This document shows, piece by piece, positions 1-12,803 of a stretch of 64,000 bases of DNA (position 1 is its first letter; each line of letters starts with the position of its first letter). The position numbers and the translations under genes are program-made. The notes under the pieces were generated by a model, which was not told where the DNA came from, made no database searches, and saw nothing but the letters and a program-made list of their open reading frames with translations. This DNA comes from Codonopsis lanceolata (Eukaryota; Streptophyta; Magnoliopsida; Asterales; Campanulaceae), in NCBI GenBank assembly GCA_013146195.2, contig CM028377.1, positions 35,469,632-35,533,631 of the forward strand, written 5' to 3'.

Positions 1-1117
1 GCCATCTAGACATGTATTAACACAATAAATCAAGGGAATACATCTCTAACATCCTAGCATCAACATGGGCTAGAGAGAAAAGAAGGATTTAGTAACGTAC
101 CTTAATCGTGGCTCAAACAACAAAAGGCGAAAACAAACCGGATGGAAAGAATCCATTCGTCGAGGGCTTCGAAATGGCGTATCGGCTCGATCGGTTGGCG
201 GAACTCAGGAATCGCCGGAAAACCTCCATGAACACACCTCACTTTCTCTCTCTATTCTCTAATGGTGGATGCACAAATGAGGAGAGGAAGGGGAAAAATC
301 TGATCATAAGGGAGTGAGGGGGACCAAAATGCCCTCAATTTGGTGGCCAAGGGTGAAGGAGGGAGGTTAGTTGGGGGTAGGATGGACATTTCACAACAAA
401 AATCAAGAAAAAACTGCTGCAAACTCGTCTGCTACAGTGCGCTACGAAACTGCGGCGGCTCCGGTTTGAACACCGTTCGAAAGCAATTTTTTCTCCTGTC
501 ACTCTGTAAATGTCTAAGTAAAAGCCTTAAAAATCCCAAACCAAACAAAATTTTCTCGGGGTTCCTCGATCAAAACAATTCAGCCACGTACGAAATCGGA
601 GCTGGCCAACGGACGAAACTTCGAGGACAACTCAACGATTGAAACAACGAACGAACAAGCATACATACTTGTTTTAAAACATGTTAGAAGCCTAATGAAG
701 TGTCTCAAACACGTACCCAATGTAAAACCAAAATTAAGTGCGACCAAAGTACCAAAGGCGTCGTTAACGATACGCAAGTGCGAAATCAAACTTATGACGA
801 CGACTATACTTTGAATATCGTGACCACTTGTAAACTTTATAAACATGATTATAAGGATATAAAATTTATTCAAACAAGTACACGAAGACCTAGGTTATCA
901 CAAAGGCCGGAAACAATAATTAAGGAAGATAACACCCTACCGAGTCAAGTTCTCAACAATACTAAATCGTGCAATAGAGACTCTAACATGCTAACGAGCG
1001 TAAATCGAATATCCCAAGGGTTTCGGCCTTACCTTAGCCTACCCAGGTATAAGAAGTCTTCCACGTTAAGGCTTATCATATTGGCCAGACGATCACGTAA
1101 AGTTCTGGGGCGTTACA
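1..1117 (-). repeat. 3' LTR of element A (partial)
   Basis: This is a direct repeat of 5960-7131. It ends at 1117 with the same terminal CGTTACA (minus strand TGTAACG). Next to it, at 1118-1135, is a purine tract on the minus strand (CTTTTAGGGGAGAGAGA). Its reading frames are shadows inside LTR sequence and are not genes. Confidence 0.85.
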
Positions 1118-2766
1118 TTCTCTCTCCCCTAAAAGAGTTCGACCTCGAATTCCGAGTTTAGTAATTTATCTCCAAGGTCGACATCTCGATCTAATAATAA
1201 ACCTAGACATCAAACCCGATATCCTACGCCTCAAAAATAATGCTCAAGGCTAAACTATCACAACTCGTTAACTAAGTCGCGACCATAAACCAATAACGCA
1301 TAACTCCTCTGTTAGAATCATATCATCCCCGGTTACAAGCATACCATGAGGTTCTACTACTTTTAGCAACCCATCCCAAGCAAGTTATTATCTCTTTGCT
1401 AACTATAATCAGATACCATTCTCATCATTTATTATACAGAAACTATCTGTTTCAAGATATAGCACATAAATACATGTCAATTAACACATTGTCACCAATA
1501 TAAGAATTGTTCTATATAGCAAAACACAATCAAGGAGTGAGGTGCTTTCACTTCACCACCCCCAAACCAGGCGTCTATAACATGCAAGCTCATCATACCC
1601 GCAATTGATCTAATCGTGGTCAAATACACAAGAGCATATATTTGCATCAACAAGAAATTCATTTCATTTCACATTCATTCAGTTTGGTAATAGGTGTGGT
1701 CAATTCTTTAACCTATCCATAGCCATTCTAGTCCAACGACGAATACCTCTAGACAACCAATTCAGGGTACCTGCTGAATTAGCTTCAAGAGTTTCTGTCG
1801 TGAAGAATGCGAAGGGTTCATGCATCAAAAGCATCCTTTAAAATTCGGTCTCGTGCACATAGATATAACAAATAGACATGACAATAATTCTCATGCACTC
1901 TAGCATGCAATTCAACTATGCAAGCATACAAAGCACGTTGTCCTCATTATTAATGCACAATTATTCATAATACGCATTTCATAATATCGTATATAAACAT
2001 AACCTTCAGACTGACATGCAACGCATGATTACTTATTTGTATTTGTCGCCTCTTACGTAATCTAGTCATTGCTAGGTATGACGCAATAATCATTAATCAA
2101 CTCGTGACTGCCTATCGGTCTGCCACAACTTATCTCGCCCAAAACTTAAATCTCTGATCGGGCATCTCCCCCGATCTCAACATAACCCGATATCTAATAT
2201 TCTTTGTGTGACTACCCTTTTAGTATGCCACATCGCAAAACCAGAAAACAAAATCGTAAGTTCTCTCAATGATAGGACTAACGTATATAACCACGAAGCT
2301 ACCGCATCTACGACTACGGGGTTTCCCACTTCGCAAGGCCCGAGATATACTTAACAATTACGGAGGCTCAACTACTTCGTTCTACACACAACTGCCGGTG
2401 AATCCTAACCCTAAGGTTCACCACGACGATCACTAACCGGACCGATAATCTAACTCCTCCGACCTCTCGTGATAGAGTAGAGACACAGAAAACTGGGCTC
2501 TAACGACCTGCAGTACACACACTGGGTATAATCGTCAACCTAATAACAGAATAACAGGGACATAGTTCCCTTGATTACAAACCTTACTCTCGTGGCGATC
2601 TCATCCGTGCTAGACTTGGCTTCCCGGCACAAGTCTTACAATAAATAGTTGCCGTCAAGGCATCAATACAAAACACTCAGCGGAAACAACTCAATAATAA
2701 ACCCAACCCCGACATGGCCAAGGATCCTATCCTGGCGAACAGCTAACCAATAGCTCTGATACCAAA
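1118..2766 (-). mobile_element. Internal region of element A, no coding capacity
   Basis: The region lies between the purine tract and the primer site. Around 1740-1830 it resembles, in reverse, the post-gag DNA of the gag-only element near 24030-24110 (the stretch reading ATTCAGGGTACC). Near 2690-2766 it resembles the start of that element's internal region. The gag segment between these parts is absent, and the position matching the gag splice acceptor reads TTTTGTATTGATG instead of TTTGTAG. This looks like a gag-deleted derivative. Confidence 0.65.
2753..2764 (-). other. Primer binding site, initiator tRNA-Met
   Basis: The minus strand reads TGGTATCAGAGC directly downstream of the LTR terminus at 2767. 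This is the standard plant LTR-retrotransposon site complementary to the 3' end of initiator methionine tRNA. Confidence 0.9.
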
Positions 2767-5700
2767 TGATAGGACCCGACCCGAATCTCAACACGAAATC
2801 CCAAGGTCGGCCTCTTAAAGAAGTTAAACAATTGACAAGTACCTGCTAAACATGTTGGCACAAGTCAAGCAGTCGAGCTACGCAAGATCTGACGAGGAAG
2901 TAAAGCTTTAATGGCTAGGCAGAACAAGAAATTTAAAACTGCGGAAGCAAAAATAATAACAACACGCCCGAGCTATCAAGCTCAAAGCTAAATACAACCA
3001 AAGAGATGGTAAATCTCTTGGTCCCAAAAATTCGAACCGCGTGACGCAACAATGCACACGAGCAATAAACCATCGGCAACACAACGCCGGCGAAACCACA
3101 AGAACTCAACATGATATACAAATAAATATATTCCTCAATGGTTGTACAAGCCAGAGACAACAACAATGACTAACCAAAGGCCCTGAGGCAAATGCATGCC
3201 CGGAAGATAACTAAATGAATACTAAGAATTAAAATACACAAGCTCGACGAAACATGTCGGCTACAAAATACAACCAACAAATTACCCAAATGATCTACCC
3301 GACCGTAAAGTCTATATGACTTTACATAAAGTCGATCTCACAAGAATAACGTTCATAAAAGGAAGTAACGATGCTATAAATAATGGGACTCCGCGAGGTA
3401 TAACTCAGAGGAGTCAGCTGCGACAAGTGAACCATACGATCTAACTCGAACCACACGAACACGCGATCTCATCTCAGTCTACCGATCCATTGTGCACTGC
3501 TAAAATCACGATCTACTCGCCCTCTTCGTGGCTAACGAACAGCTGCAACTAAACAAAGTACGGGGTGAGTCATAATGACCCAAGATGCGCTACTATAAAT
3601 AACATATTATTATGCACGGTTATTAAATAATCATGACATAATGTTAAATAGTAATAATCCATGAACATGTATCACAATGGTTTTGATACTTCATAATTTC
3701 CCTTTCTATCATTTCTGGATTCCAAAATCTTCATGTCGTATAATGATATTCAAGTAAATGCATAAACCATAATTAACCTATTTCTTTCCTTTTAAAAATC
3801 ATTTATGCAACAGTATGATGATCATGAGCATACATATAAATCTCAACATAAATTAGAGTTTACAACTCTAATCTAAACAAACTCATTGAACGAAGGTACA
3901 CTTCTTTGATTCTCTTATGTCGCGCTGCTCCTACAAATCACGTGCACAATCACATGTGCTCCCGATACCGGTTCCTTGGTATCGTCGGCCTTGAGACCAC
4001 CTCTCAAGTGTCATAGCTTCCAAGGTCATGCTTTCCTACTATGAACAATGGACAGCTACTTCCCTACGGTAGAGGCGTGTGGGACCCTTAGTCTCCGATA
4101 CGACGACCCACCGCAATCACGAGTCCCATAACTCCTGAAGACGATGTGTCATCCCATCATTTACTAACCACACTAAAACCTGATAAGGCCTCAATACCCG
4201 ATGACCTCATCAAAACCAAACTCAACAAGGCTCCAATTCTCGATCACCCTGTCATGTCAAACAGGTTAGTATTCCTACTTAAACAATATACCTTACACAT
4301 ACAGGAAGGTAATTTAATATCACATACGAGCATGTAATTTCAAGTATAACACACATAGCAAGACTAATCATCTAGCCTATTAACCATATACCATATCAAG
4401 TTCTTCATTTTTCTCAACTATAACATCATAAAATCCGGATTGAGTCCCCAATCGATCCAGTCAAGTAGGATTCACACTCTACTATTATATGCCCAACAAA
4501 AATATTCATGTCATAAATAAATACTCACACACACCGAGGTAATTCATTAATTCTCACCTCAAACCATAAATTAAGACTAGTCATTTAGTCTAAGAACAAT
4601 CCTTACTTATGGAGGTCTACCATAATCCCCAAAATAAACATGCCAAGGTCGTAATTAATTGACCTTACACCATAAATCAAACTTTGCATTTAGTTCAAAA
4701 CAGTTACTTGTTGACGTCTTCAAAGACCCTTAATTTAAACCCGTCAAGACTACTAAGTAGCCTTACATTAAATTCCAAAACAAGACTATACCTCCAGTCT
4801 TACCCTTAATTTTATGTCGTACATCTATTAGTCCTTATTTCTCATAGTGTATACATCTAAACACTCATACACATGCTCAAAGCATAACATGACTATCATT
4901 AGTCGATGCTCACAAGTGCCCACTAAGTACACTTAGTAACATCTCGACTGGCATGGTTGTCCATTTGTCGATTCACCGTCATGCCAAACATAAAGACTCT
5001 AAAGTAGTCTTCTAGTAATTCGTGCCCTATTATGCACACCGAAAATGACTCTCATGAGTTTCTTATCTTAAGTCAACATAAACCCAATTTTCAAGGCTCA
5101 ACTAAATAACTGACTAATTTAGTTAAGGTTCTCAAAATGTTCATTCTCAAAGACTATCAAACCAACCGAGACCAACCCGTCTCCAATCCCGTAGGATTCA
5201 AACACTTATTACTCACGTGTTAACTAAATCTTTAATCGTCTCCTTTAAGTCTAAATTCAACAATTTGTATTGAGGTCGTTCCTGACCTAAGGTTCACAAT
5301 ACCATCTTAATATAAATGAGACCCGTCAAAACCCAACCAACTCAATATATTTATTAGAGGCATTAACTCATGGTTCGAGACTAATATTTTAGTCTTAATT
5401 CACCGAGTGTCCAAGGGGTACACTCCCTACATTCCCAACGAAACGGTTCTCTAACTACAATCTTAATCCTTTTACAATGCTCAAGGTCCTAATTCGACCC
5501 TTAATTAAGTCAACGCACTATCGTGCCCAACCTAAGATCCAAACAATTCACCGTCCACATTTAATTACTCATATCATATAAAACCCATTGGCTAGTAATA
5601 AATTAATACTAACGTCATCCAAGGACTTCAATTGGAGTCCTAAACCATCAATCATCACAAAACACCCATTTCGTCTCATCCGACCAAAATTCAAGATTTT

Positions 5701-7131
5701 AAACGTAAGTCCCGACGAACACGAAAAGTCGTAGGAATTTATCCTAGGGCTCAAAATAGCATCTTAAACATATATTGGACTCCATTGAGTCAAAATACAA
5801 ATTACCAAAATTTAGGGCAAGGTACAATTTCGAGATTTCAACTTCATCCGGGTTTCTAAACCCAATAATTAACAATTTCATATCCAATCTTTTCAATGAA
5901 CCCAATAAACTCAAACAAATCCATTCCCACATGTTCACTAATCAAAACTCATCATAAACATGTCATCTAGACATGTATTCACACAATAAATCAAGGGGAA
6001 TACATCTCTAACATCCTAGCATCAACATGGGCTAGAGAGAGAAAGAAGGGTATTTAGTAACGTACCTTAATCGTGGCTCAAACAACAAAAGGAACGAAAA
6101 CAAATCGAATGGAAAGAATCCATTCGTCGAGGGCTTCGAAATGGCATATTCGGCTCGAAGATCGGTTGGCCGAAACTCCGGGAATCGCCGGAAAACCTCC
6201 ATGAACAAACCTCACTTTCTCTCTCTATTCTCTAATGGTGGATGCACAAATATGGACAGGGAAGGGGAAAAATCTGATCATAAGCGAGTGAGGGGGACCA
6301 AAATGCCCTCAATTGGGTGGCCAAGGGTGAAGGAGGGAAGTTAGTTGGGGGTAGGATGGACATTTCACAACAAAAATCAAGAAAAAACTGCTGCAAACTC
6401 GTCTGCTACAGTACCGCGTTACAGTGCGCGCGTCCAACTTGCGACGGCTCCCGTTTGAACACTGTTCGACGAAACGACGTGATTTTTTCTCCTGCCACTC
6501 TGTAAATGTCCTAAATAAAAGCCTTAAAAATCCCAAACTAAACAAAAAAAATTCTCGAGGGTTTCTCGATCAAAACAATTCAGCCACATACCGAAATCGG
6601 TCCGTAATTGTTGTACAACGGACGAAACTACGCAGGACAACCCAACAATTGAAACAACGAATGAACAAGCATACATACTTGTTTTAAAACATGTTAGAAT
6701 CCTAATGAAGTGTCTCAAACACGTACCCAATGTAAAACCAAAATTAAGTGCGACCAAAGTACCAAAGTCGATACGTTAACGATACGCGAATTGCGAAATC
6801 AAACTTATGACGACGATTATACTTTGAATATCGAACAAAACCTGTAAACTTTATAAACATGATTGTAAGGATATAAAATTTATTCAAACAAGTACACGAA
6901 GACCTAGGTTATCACAAACGCTGTAAACAATAATTAAGGAAGATAACACCTTACAGAGTCAAGTTCTCAACAATACTAAATCGCGCAATAGAGACTCTAA
7001 CACGCTAACGAGCGTAAATTGAACATCCCAAGGGTTTCGGCCTTACCTTAGCCTACCCAGGTATTAGAAGTCTCCCACGTTAAGGCTTATCATATTGGCC
7101 AGACGATCTCGTAAAGTTCTGGGGCGTTACA
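2767..7131 (-). repeat. 5' LTR of element A, 4365 bp
   Basis: On the minus strand the LTR runs from TGTAACGCCCCAGAAC (7131) to ..CGGGTCCTATCA (2767). The conserved leader block shared by the other LTRs here is recognisable at about 4030-4150, but hairpin 2 has lost its loop (minus strand CTACCGTAG). The LTR contains many short reading frames, none of which resembles a gene. Confidence 0.85.
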
Positions 7132-7559
7132 TGGTAAGTGTCCTTCTCGGATAAGGTAACCTTTGCCTTGTCTTGGAGAGAAAGTTTCCAAGGCTCCCTC
7201 CTCGATACGTGGCCGGGTGAGCAAGGCTCTGCCCGGCTACATGATGTAGACTGATTAGAGATGAGTGTAGATCCCATGCGAGGACCCTGGTCGGGGAAGG
7301 CAAGACCAATGCTCTACCAGGTTTGGACAAGATGAATCTGATCCTTTACCCGATGTGAGTATGGTCCCCGGGCATGGCCCTTGGTCGGACAGGCAAGGCC
7401 TGTGCCCGGTCAAATTTAGACGGGAGTTACATTACTCGTTGCTTGATGTCTCGCTAGCTCTGTCTGCTAGGTTGGTAGGTCCCATGCTAATTAATCTCGT
7501 GACTGGCACGCGATGGTCGCTCGTGCCTTGCTCGTGACCCAGCTTGGGCCGAGCACATT
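7132..7559. other. Unassigned 0.4 kb flank of element A
   Basis: This is moderately GC-rich single-copy-looking DNA with no coding frame I recognise. Two imperfect motifs of the type GGCAAGGC..TGCCCGG recur near 7210-7235 and 7390-7412. I cannot assign it to a gene or an element family. Confidence 0.4.
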
Positions 7560-8095
7560 AAGTCTATTGAGTAACTTTTTTTAATTAGATGAAATCTACT
7601 TGATCGACGTTATTTTATTTAGTTAATTTTTTTTTTTTGACAATTGAAATGGGAATGGAATAGTTATTTTGGGAAATTCCGAAATGTAATAAGGCACACT
7701 TTTGAAGGCAAAAATACAAATAGCACTGCAAAGTTTTCACCAAATCTCATAGTGCACCTCAAACCTACATTATGTTCCATAGGGACATCTGACGCTATAA
7801 TGTTATTCTAGTTTGCCCCCTTACCGTTACGGGAATTAGTGAATTAATACGAAATTACACATGCATCTCTCAAGCGGTATATTTTAGTATTTTCACTCTT
7901 TCTAAACCAATAACTCAAACCCTACCGGGTCAACTTATTCACCTGATACTGATCATCAACTCTCTCTCTCTCTCTCTCTCTCTAAACTCTTTGTTTTCAT
8001 GGGTCACAACTTTCTCTAGAAACTAAATTAGAAGTCTTCAACAAAGCTCCAGAGAAAAATCTATGGTCAAAGAACGATCTTAGTAGTGTGAAGCT
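7560..8095. repeat. AT-rich unclassified repeat DNA, related to 9716-9835 and 63500-63640
   Basis: The stretch around 7570-7700 (an AATTAGATGAAATCTAC-like part, then TGGAATAGTTATTTTGGG, then AATAAGGCACACTTTTG) recurs in part at 9716-9835 and more closely at 63500-63640. It is followed by a block of repeat DNA of the 'fraction that caps gene flanks' kind at 7730-7870. No terminal inverted repeat or target duplication was found, so the class is unknown. Confidence 0.5.
7960..7983. repeat. (CT)12 microsatellite
   Basis: A perfect CT dinucleotide run of about 24 bases. A similar CT run follows a C9 run at 11619-11646 inside the LTR fragment, and GA runs occur in the LTRs at 19371-19395 and 25661-25677. 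Confidence 0.95.
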
Positions 8096-8102
8096 CCATT
8101 TT

Positions 8103-8356
8103 AGGCCAATATATGAAAAACACCCGAAAGTAACCACTCAATCCCATAATGCCCCCTAATGTTAACAATTTCCCAACTTCATACCCAATCTTACCATTTG
8201 TCCTAGTTAGGACCCTCCCATCAATGATCGTTAGAAATGCTAATGGATGAGGGGTCATTTTGGTCAATTTACCTGACCAATTTACGAAGACTTGCAATTC
8301 CATTAAAAATTATGGTTAAAAATTATGCAAAAGCAGAAGCAGGGGGTCTTAATCAA
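8103..8356 (+). repeat. Left long terminal inverted repeat
   Basis: Inverted complement of 9355-9615, from AGGCCAATATATG inward to GGGGGTCTTAATCAA. Confidence 0.8.
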
Positions 8357-9354
8357 ATGTCAATTTAAGGACAATGGCGTGTAGATCTTGGTCGAATTGT
8401 TGATAGAGATCGCTGGGGCACAAAGAGAAAGAAAGAATCGAGGCCGGAGCAGCGAAGCCATAGAGAAAAAAGTATTCTAATCAGTTTAGGGTTCCGATAG
8501 AGAGTGTGTGTTTGTGAGAGGGAGCAGCTTTATTTTCTTTTATCTATGGTGTCTTCCCTTCACTGGGCTTTGCCTTCGTCTCTGTATCTGGATGGATTTC
8601 GTTTCCTATGTGAAGATGGCACCTCTGTAACGACAACGTTTCGATTTGTACCAAATTATTTTCTTTGTTTTCAGGGTTAATATTTCATGGTCTTAATCAT
8701 TATGCTCGCTTCATACATTGGGGGAGAGAAGTCATCGGATCTGGAGCAGGAGTGACGACGGCTATGGTGGGTGATGTGGCTGGAGGTCGGCGGCTAAGAT
8801 GGATGAGGAGACTTGCCAGACTTGGGAGAGATAGCGGAGGCTGAGGAGCCTGGTTCGCTGAATCTGAGTGAAGAGGGAGCAAAGCCGGCGATGGATAGAC
8901 GACAAGAAGGGTTGCTTGGTTGGTAAACACAAAGGATGCTTGACCGGATGCATTCCTCCATTCTAGGTTTCGCTAAAAGCTTAGGCTTTTGTCCTAATCA
9001 TAGGAGAAGACCGGCTTGACCTATCTAACAGACCATGTAAATTTTCTTATGCTTTTCTTCTTCCCACTTTCTTAGTTCGCGAGAGTCCCCCCAAGCATAG
9101 AAGAGGCCAAAGTCTCCGAATACGGGAACTTATTCGATAACACTAATCCTAGATAAAATCGCTCTATTATGACACTAGCATTATCTGGGTTTTTGTTTCC
9201 TTCCGGTTAATGATTTTATGTTGTGAGTCTTGACAAATTTACTCTCTTTTTGGTGGGTTTTCAGTTCGTTGGCAGCAGGTTATGTGGAATCGAGTTCCTT
9301 TAGTATAAATAACAAGGGATTGATGATATTTCTTGATCTTGTTTGAGTATCAGC

Positions 9355-9615
9355 TTGATTAAGAGCCCCCTACTTCTACTTTTGCTGCTGCATAATTTTT
9401 AACCATCATTTTTAATGGAATTGCTGGTCTTCCTAAATTGGTCAGGTAAATTGACCAAAACGACCCCTCATCCGTTGGCATTTCTAACGATCATTGACGG
9501 AAGGGTCCTAACTTGGATAAATGGTAAGATTGAGTATGAAGTGGGGAAAATTTTAACATTGGGGGGAATTATGGGATTGAGTGGTTACTTTGGGATGTTT
9601 CTCCTATTTTAGCCT
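9355..9615 (-). repeat. Right long terminal inverted repeat
   Basis: Inverted complement of 8103-8356, from TTGATTAAGAGCCCCC outward to CTATTTTAGCCT. Confidence 0.8.
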
Positions 9616-9622
9616 CCATTTT

Positions 9623-10347
9623 ATTACAAAATTCCCAAAAATCAAATACCCAAAATTTGATTAGAAGCTAACCCAGATGTCAAAACCGAATATCTATTTA
9701 TCGATTAGATTCAATATATGTCGTAACTTTTATTTTATTTAGATTAAATCTACATGGTCGGCGATATTTTTTTTAATTTTTTGAATCATTATGAAACGAA
9801 ATAAGGTACACTTGTTTTGAAATAGAGGTAGTAAGAATCACTTATTAAATTTCATTTCAACGTTATTTTTTAACAAGTTATTTTATTTTCTCGATTTCCC
9901 TAAATAAAAACATTTATTGTTGTTAAAGTTTTATTTTATGGAATAAAAGAAAATAAGAAACAAAGTAAAGAGAAAAACAATTAATTTTGTTTATGGAATC
10001 GTTTTGAAAATCCCAACTTGTTTACTAGGATGACGTGAGGAAACTCAAAAAAATAGAAAACAAATTTGAATGAGTAGATTATATGGTAATAAAATTCATA
10101 AAAATAGTAATCAAGTAAAATGGTAAATTACAAATAACCCCCTCAACTACTAATTGAAGCAATACTCCCTCAACTTTAGCAGTTTATCTATATGCAATCA
10201 TTTGAGTTGACATAAAATGCACACCTGAGACTCATTTGAACAACATTAGGTACTTTTTTTAATTAATGTAATACCCTTTTGATGTTTTAATTGACTATTT
10301 TACCATTTCTGCTCTAATACCCTCCTTGTGCCTAAAAATGGTCAATA
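9623..10347. other. AT-rich intergenic DNA
   Basis: No gene is visible. The part at 9716-9835 repeats the 7570-7700 repeat in direct orientation on the other side of the inverted-repeat element. The stretch 10128-10310 is repeat-like (CCCCTCAACTACTAATTGAAG) and resembles, in reverse complement, parts of the tandem unit at 13832-14880. Confidence 0.45.
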
Positions 10348-11380
10348 TAAATAATTGTTTAACATTATTATAAAGTAGTTTTACACATGTGCGTTAAACA
10401 CATGGTTATACATTTTTTTTCAATTAACTTATACTTAAGTGAAACAAAAAAGAAAAACAAAATTTCAAAAAATAAATAAAAAATAATGTTCGAGGCAACT
10501 ACTTTCTATTAAAAAAAATCTGATTTGTTTTGATTTAAAAATTAGAGACTTGCATATTTAAGATTTGAGAAAATAAAGTCATTTTTTTAGAAAAAAAATG
10601 GGGTTTAATGGCATGGTGTGTGTTTAAAGGAGTTTTGACTGTTTAATGTTATAAGAGACGTAATTGTAAATGATAAAGTTTGCTGTAAAAAAATGATGAA
10701 TGTTTCGAGGACTATTCAGATCTAATGAAATTACATAAAAACATTGTGTTTAATTTTTTCGTAAAACAATATTTTGACATTTAGATCTACTGTGAATTTG
10801 TTAATATTTTTTATACATTGATTTTTGTTATTTATTTTTAGATAAATCTCTGAACTGTTTTAATCATTTAGAATTCTCGAAAGATAATTTTTTATGATGA
10901 TTTTTATTCCATATTACTTTGAATTTTTCAATGATTTTTTTACACTTCAAAATTTGGGCATTTCTTGATTTACTTGATTTTTTCAGTATAATATTTCAAT
11001 ATGTAAGGGGTTTATGTTGTGAAGAATCAATGTTTAGTTGAGGAAGTAGGCTGTGAAATAAATGTCGAACAATATTTGATGGGTTCATCTTTCTTGCATG
11101 TAGCTAATCATATAAGAAGGATACGGTGATTGTGAATTAATCCATTTTCATTAATCATCATTTACAATGTATTGATTTATTTCCGTTTGACACAACTAAT
11201 AATTGGAAAACTATACAAATTGGGATAATTAATGGTGGAAGTTCCAAGGAATTTTTGAATTATTTAATTAAAGAATTCATTAATTGTTTCTTGTCAATAT
11301 GAGTTTCTATTTTGGGAAACAAAATTTTGGCGGAATTTTTCCATATATAGACTATCATGCCTTTATATATAGACAAGATC
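10348..11380 (+). repeat. 1 kb direct repeat, copy 1
   Basis: This is an AT-rich unit starting TAAATAATTGTTTA and ending near the TTTATATATA stretch, repeated at 12804-13850 with frequent substitutions and small indels. No coding frame was found. The early stretch TAGTTTTACAC..GTGCGTTAA resembles termini of some plant repeats, but no class could be assigned. Confidence 0.8.
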
Positions 11381-12803
11381 AAAACGTTTTATAGACTTGA
11401 TAAAACTCTTCCTTAGCATGATCTAAGCAAGATTAGTGAAGAAGAAAGTAAGGGGTTTAGTAACATGACATAGATCTGAATTTCAAACCTAAAAGAAACC
11501 TGATATAGATAGAAGGGGAACGATCTTCTTGACGAGATCTTTCCAATGGTGGTCTCGGTTCGTCGATTGGTTGGCTAAAGCTCTGGTAATCGCCGGAACA
11601 CTCCAAGAACCCACTTCCCCCCCCCCCTCTCTCTCTCTCTCTCTCTAAGGTTGACCGGTTGAAGAGATAATGATGTGAATAAAATCATATTAGAAATGAA
11701 TGGAGAGATGCCTTGAGGCTTATATACTCTTAAGGGGAGGTCAAAGGTCCAGCATACCCTTACAAAGGACAAAGGAGGGATTTATATTAAGGGTAGGATA
11801 GGAAATTTCGTCAAGACAAGTCATAAAAGACTGCTCATTAAATGGTTGTTGGTCAAGAGCAAAAAGGATGTTGTTCGAAGGCTAAAGGCTGCTGGTCAAG
11901 CAGCTCGAAGTCTGCTAGTCAAGCATCTCAATGACTGCTGGTGGAGCAGCTTAAAGTCTACTGGTGGGCAGCAACGCGATGCCATTTTCCGACAACTCCT
12001 GTTTGCACACCGTTCGATGAAACGACGTGATTTCTTTGCGAGACAGTTAATCAGGGGTGGCAATTCCTGGCACGACACGATAGCACGAACCAGCACGACA
12101 CGATTATAAAACACGATTACAGAGACAAATGGCACGATAAGCCCATCACGACACGACACAACACAAAACACGACACGAAAGGCGCGAAATTCTTAATATA
12201 TTCAAATTAATATTTATTGTTATATTTATGATCAAATAAGATAGATAATATGAAAACACGATAATGAGGCACCAACACGACACGATAACACGAATTGCCA
12301 CCCCAGGCTAGGCTGACCCTAAGGACTTAAACTAAAATCCTTAAAAGTATCAAATCAACCTAAAACCATCTTTTATGATATCTCGAACAAAACGATTCAG
12401 TCACGTACCAAATTCGATCCGTAACTAAAAAACGACAAATGAAATCACGTGGCACAAACTAACGATCAAAACAATGATCGAGCAAGCATACATACTTATT
12501 TTAAAGTATGTTAAAATCCTAATAAAGGGTCTCAAGCATATACTCAAACTTAATTTAGAATTAAGTCCGTCAAAAATACGAAAGACGAAACATTTACGAA
12601 ATGCGAATCGTGAAATCAAACTTAAGACAACGACTATACTTTGAATGTCGTGACCTCATGCAAACATTATAGACATGATAATAAGGATATTAAATGTATC
12701 CAATTGAGTATACGAAGACCTAGGATCCCTCAAAGGTCGCGAGTAAGAAAGAAGTACGAAACCATTCTAGCAAGTCAAATACTGAAAGATTCGGGGTCTT
12801 ACA
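11381..12803 (-). mobile_element. Truncated LTR fragment related to element A
   Basis: The minus strand begins TGTAAGACCCCGAATC at 12803 and runs through blocks matching element A's LTR (for example 12360-12560 with 6560-6760, and 11530-11610 with 6120-6215). It covers only about 1.4 kb of a more than 4 kb LTR, so the other end is lost. A CT microsatellite (11628-11646) and a hAT-like MITE (12052-12305) lie inside it. The right terminus abuts copy 2 of the 1 kb direct repeat exactly. Confidence 0.65.
12052..12305. mobile_element. hAT-like MITE with CACGACACGA motifs
   Basis: The terminal inverted repeats read AGGGGTGGCAATTC on the left and GAATTGCCACCCC on the right. The interior is built of many CACGACACGA-type repeats. 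Short plant hAT elements with TAGGGGTGGCAA ends are well known. No 8 bp target duplication is clear, so it is old or its ends have decayed. Confidence 0.65.

Larger units (their letters stand above)
1..7131 (-). mobile_element. Element A: non-coding large-LTR retrotransposon (left end outside window)
   Basis: Read on the minus strand, this has a 5' LTR (2767-7131), a tRNA-Met primer site, a short internal region (1118-2766) and a 3' LTR of which only 1-1117 lies in the window. Positions 1-1117 repeat 5960-7131 with scattered small differences, and both end in GGGGCGTTACA. The internal region is only 1.65 kb and has no gag or pol reading frame, so the element is non-autonomous, of the LARD-like type. 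Its primer site, purine tract and parts of the LTR match the gag-only element at 18263-28323, which suggests it belongs to the same group and moved using proteins from a related element. The target duplication cannot be checked because the left end is missing. Confidence 0.85.
8103..9615. mobile_element. Inverted-repeat DNA transposon, Pack-MULE-like
   Basis: The left arm 8103-8356 (254 bp) is the inverted complement of the right arm 9355-9615 (261 bp), clearly alignable with scattered mismatches. The arms start AGGCC and end AGCCT and are flanked by CCATTTT (8096-8102 and 9616-9622), which extends to CTCCATTTT if two arm bases are included. Arms this long with a 7-9 bp duplication best fit a Mutator-like non-autonomous element. 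The 1 kb centre has no transposase. It looks like host transcript material: GA-rich leader-like DNA, then a short ATG frame (8546-8680, 44 codons) with no recognised product, so a captured gene fragment is possible. Similar protein frames in the two arms are just the arms being read. Confidence 0.65.

Noticed and set aside
7132..7559. Coding frames on both strands in this GC-richer stretch
   Set aside because: Frames are under 70 residues, overlap on both strands and show no family motif or splice structure.
8067..9612. Two similar predicted proteins on opposite strands (8067-8303 and 9415-9612) that look like paralogues
   Set aside because: They are the two arms of one inverted repeat being translated. 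The similarity is at DNA level across the whole arm, including non-coding parts, and there is no recognisable domain.
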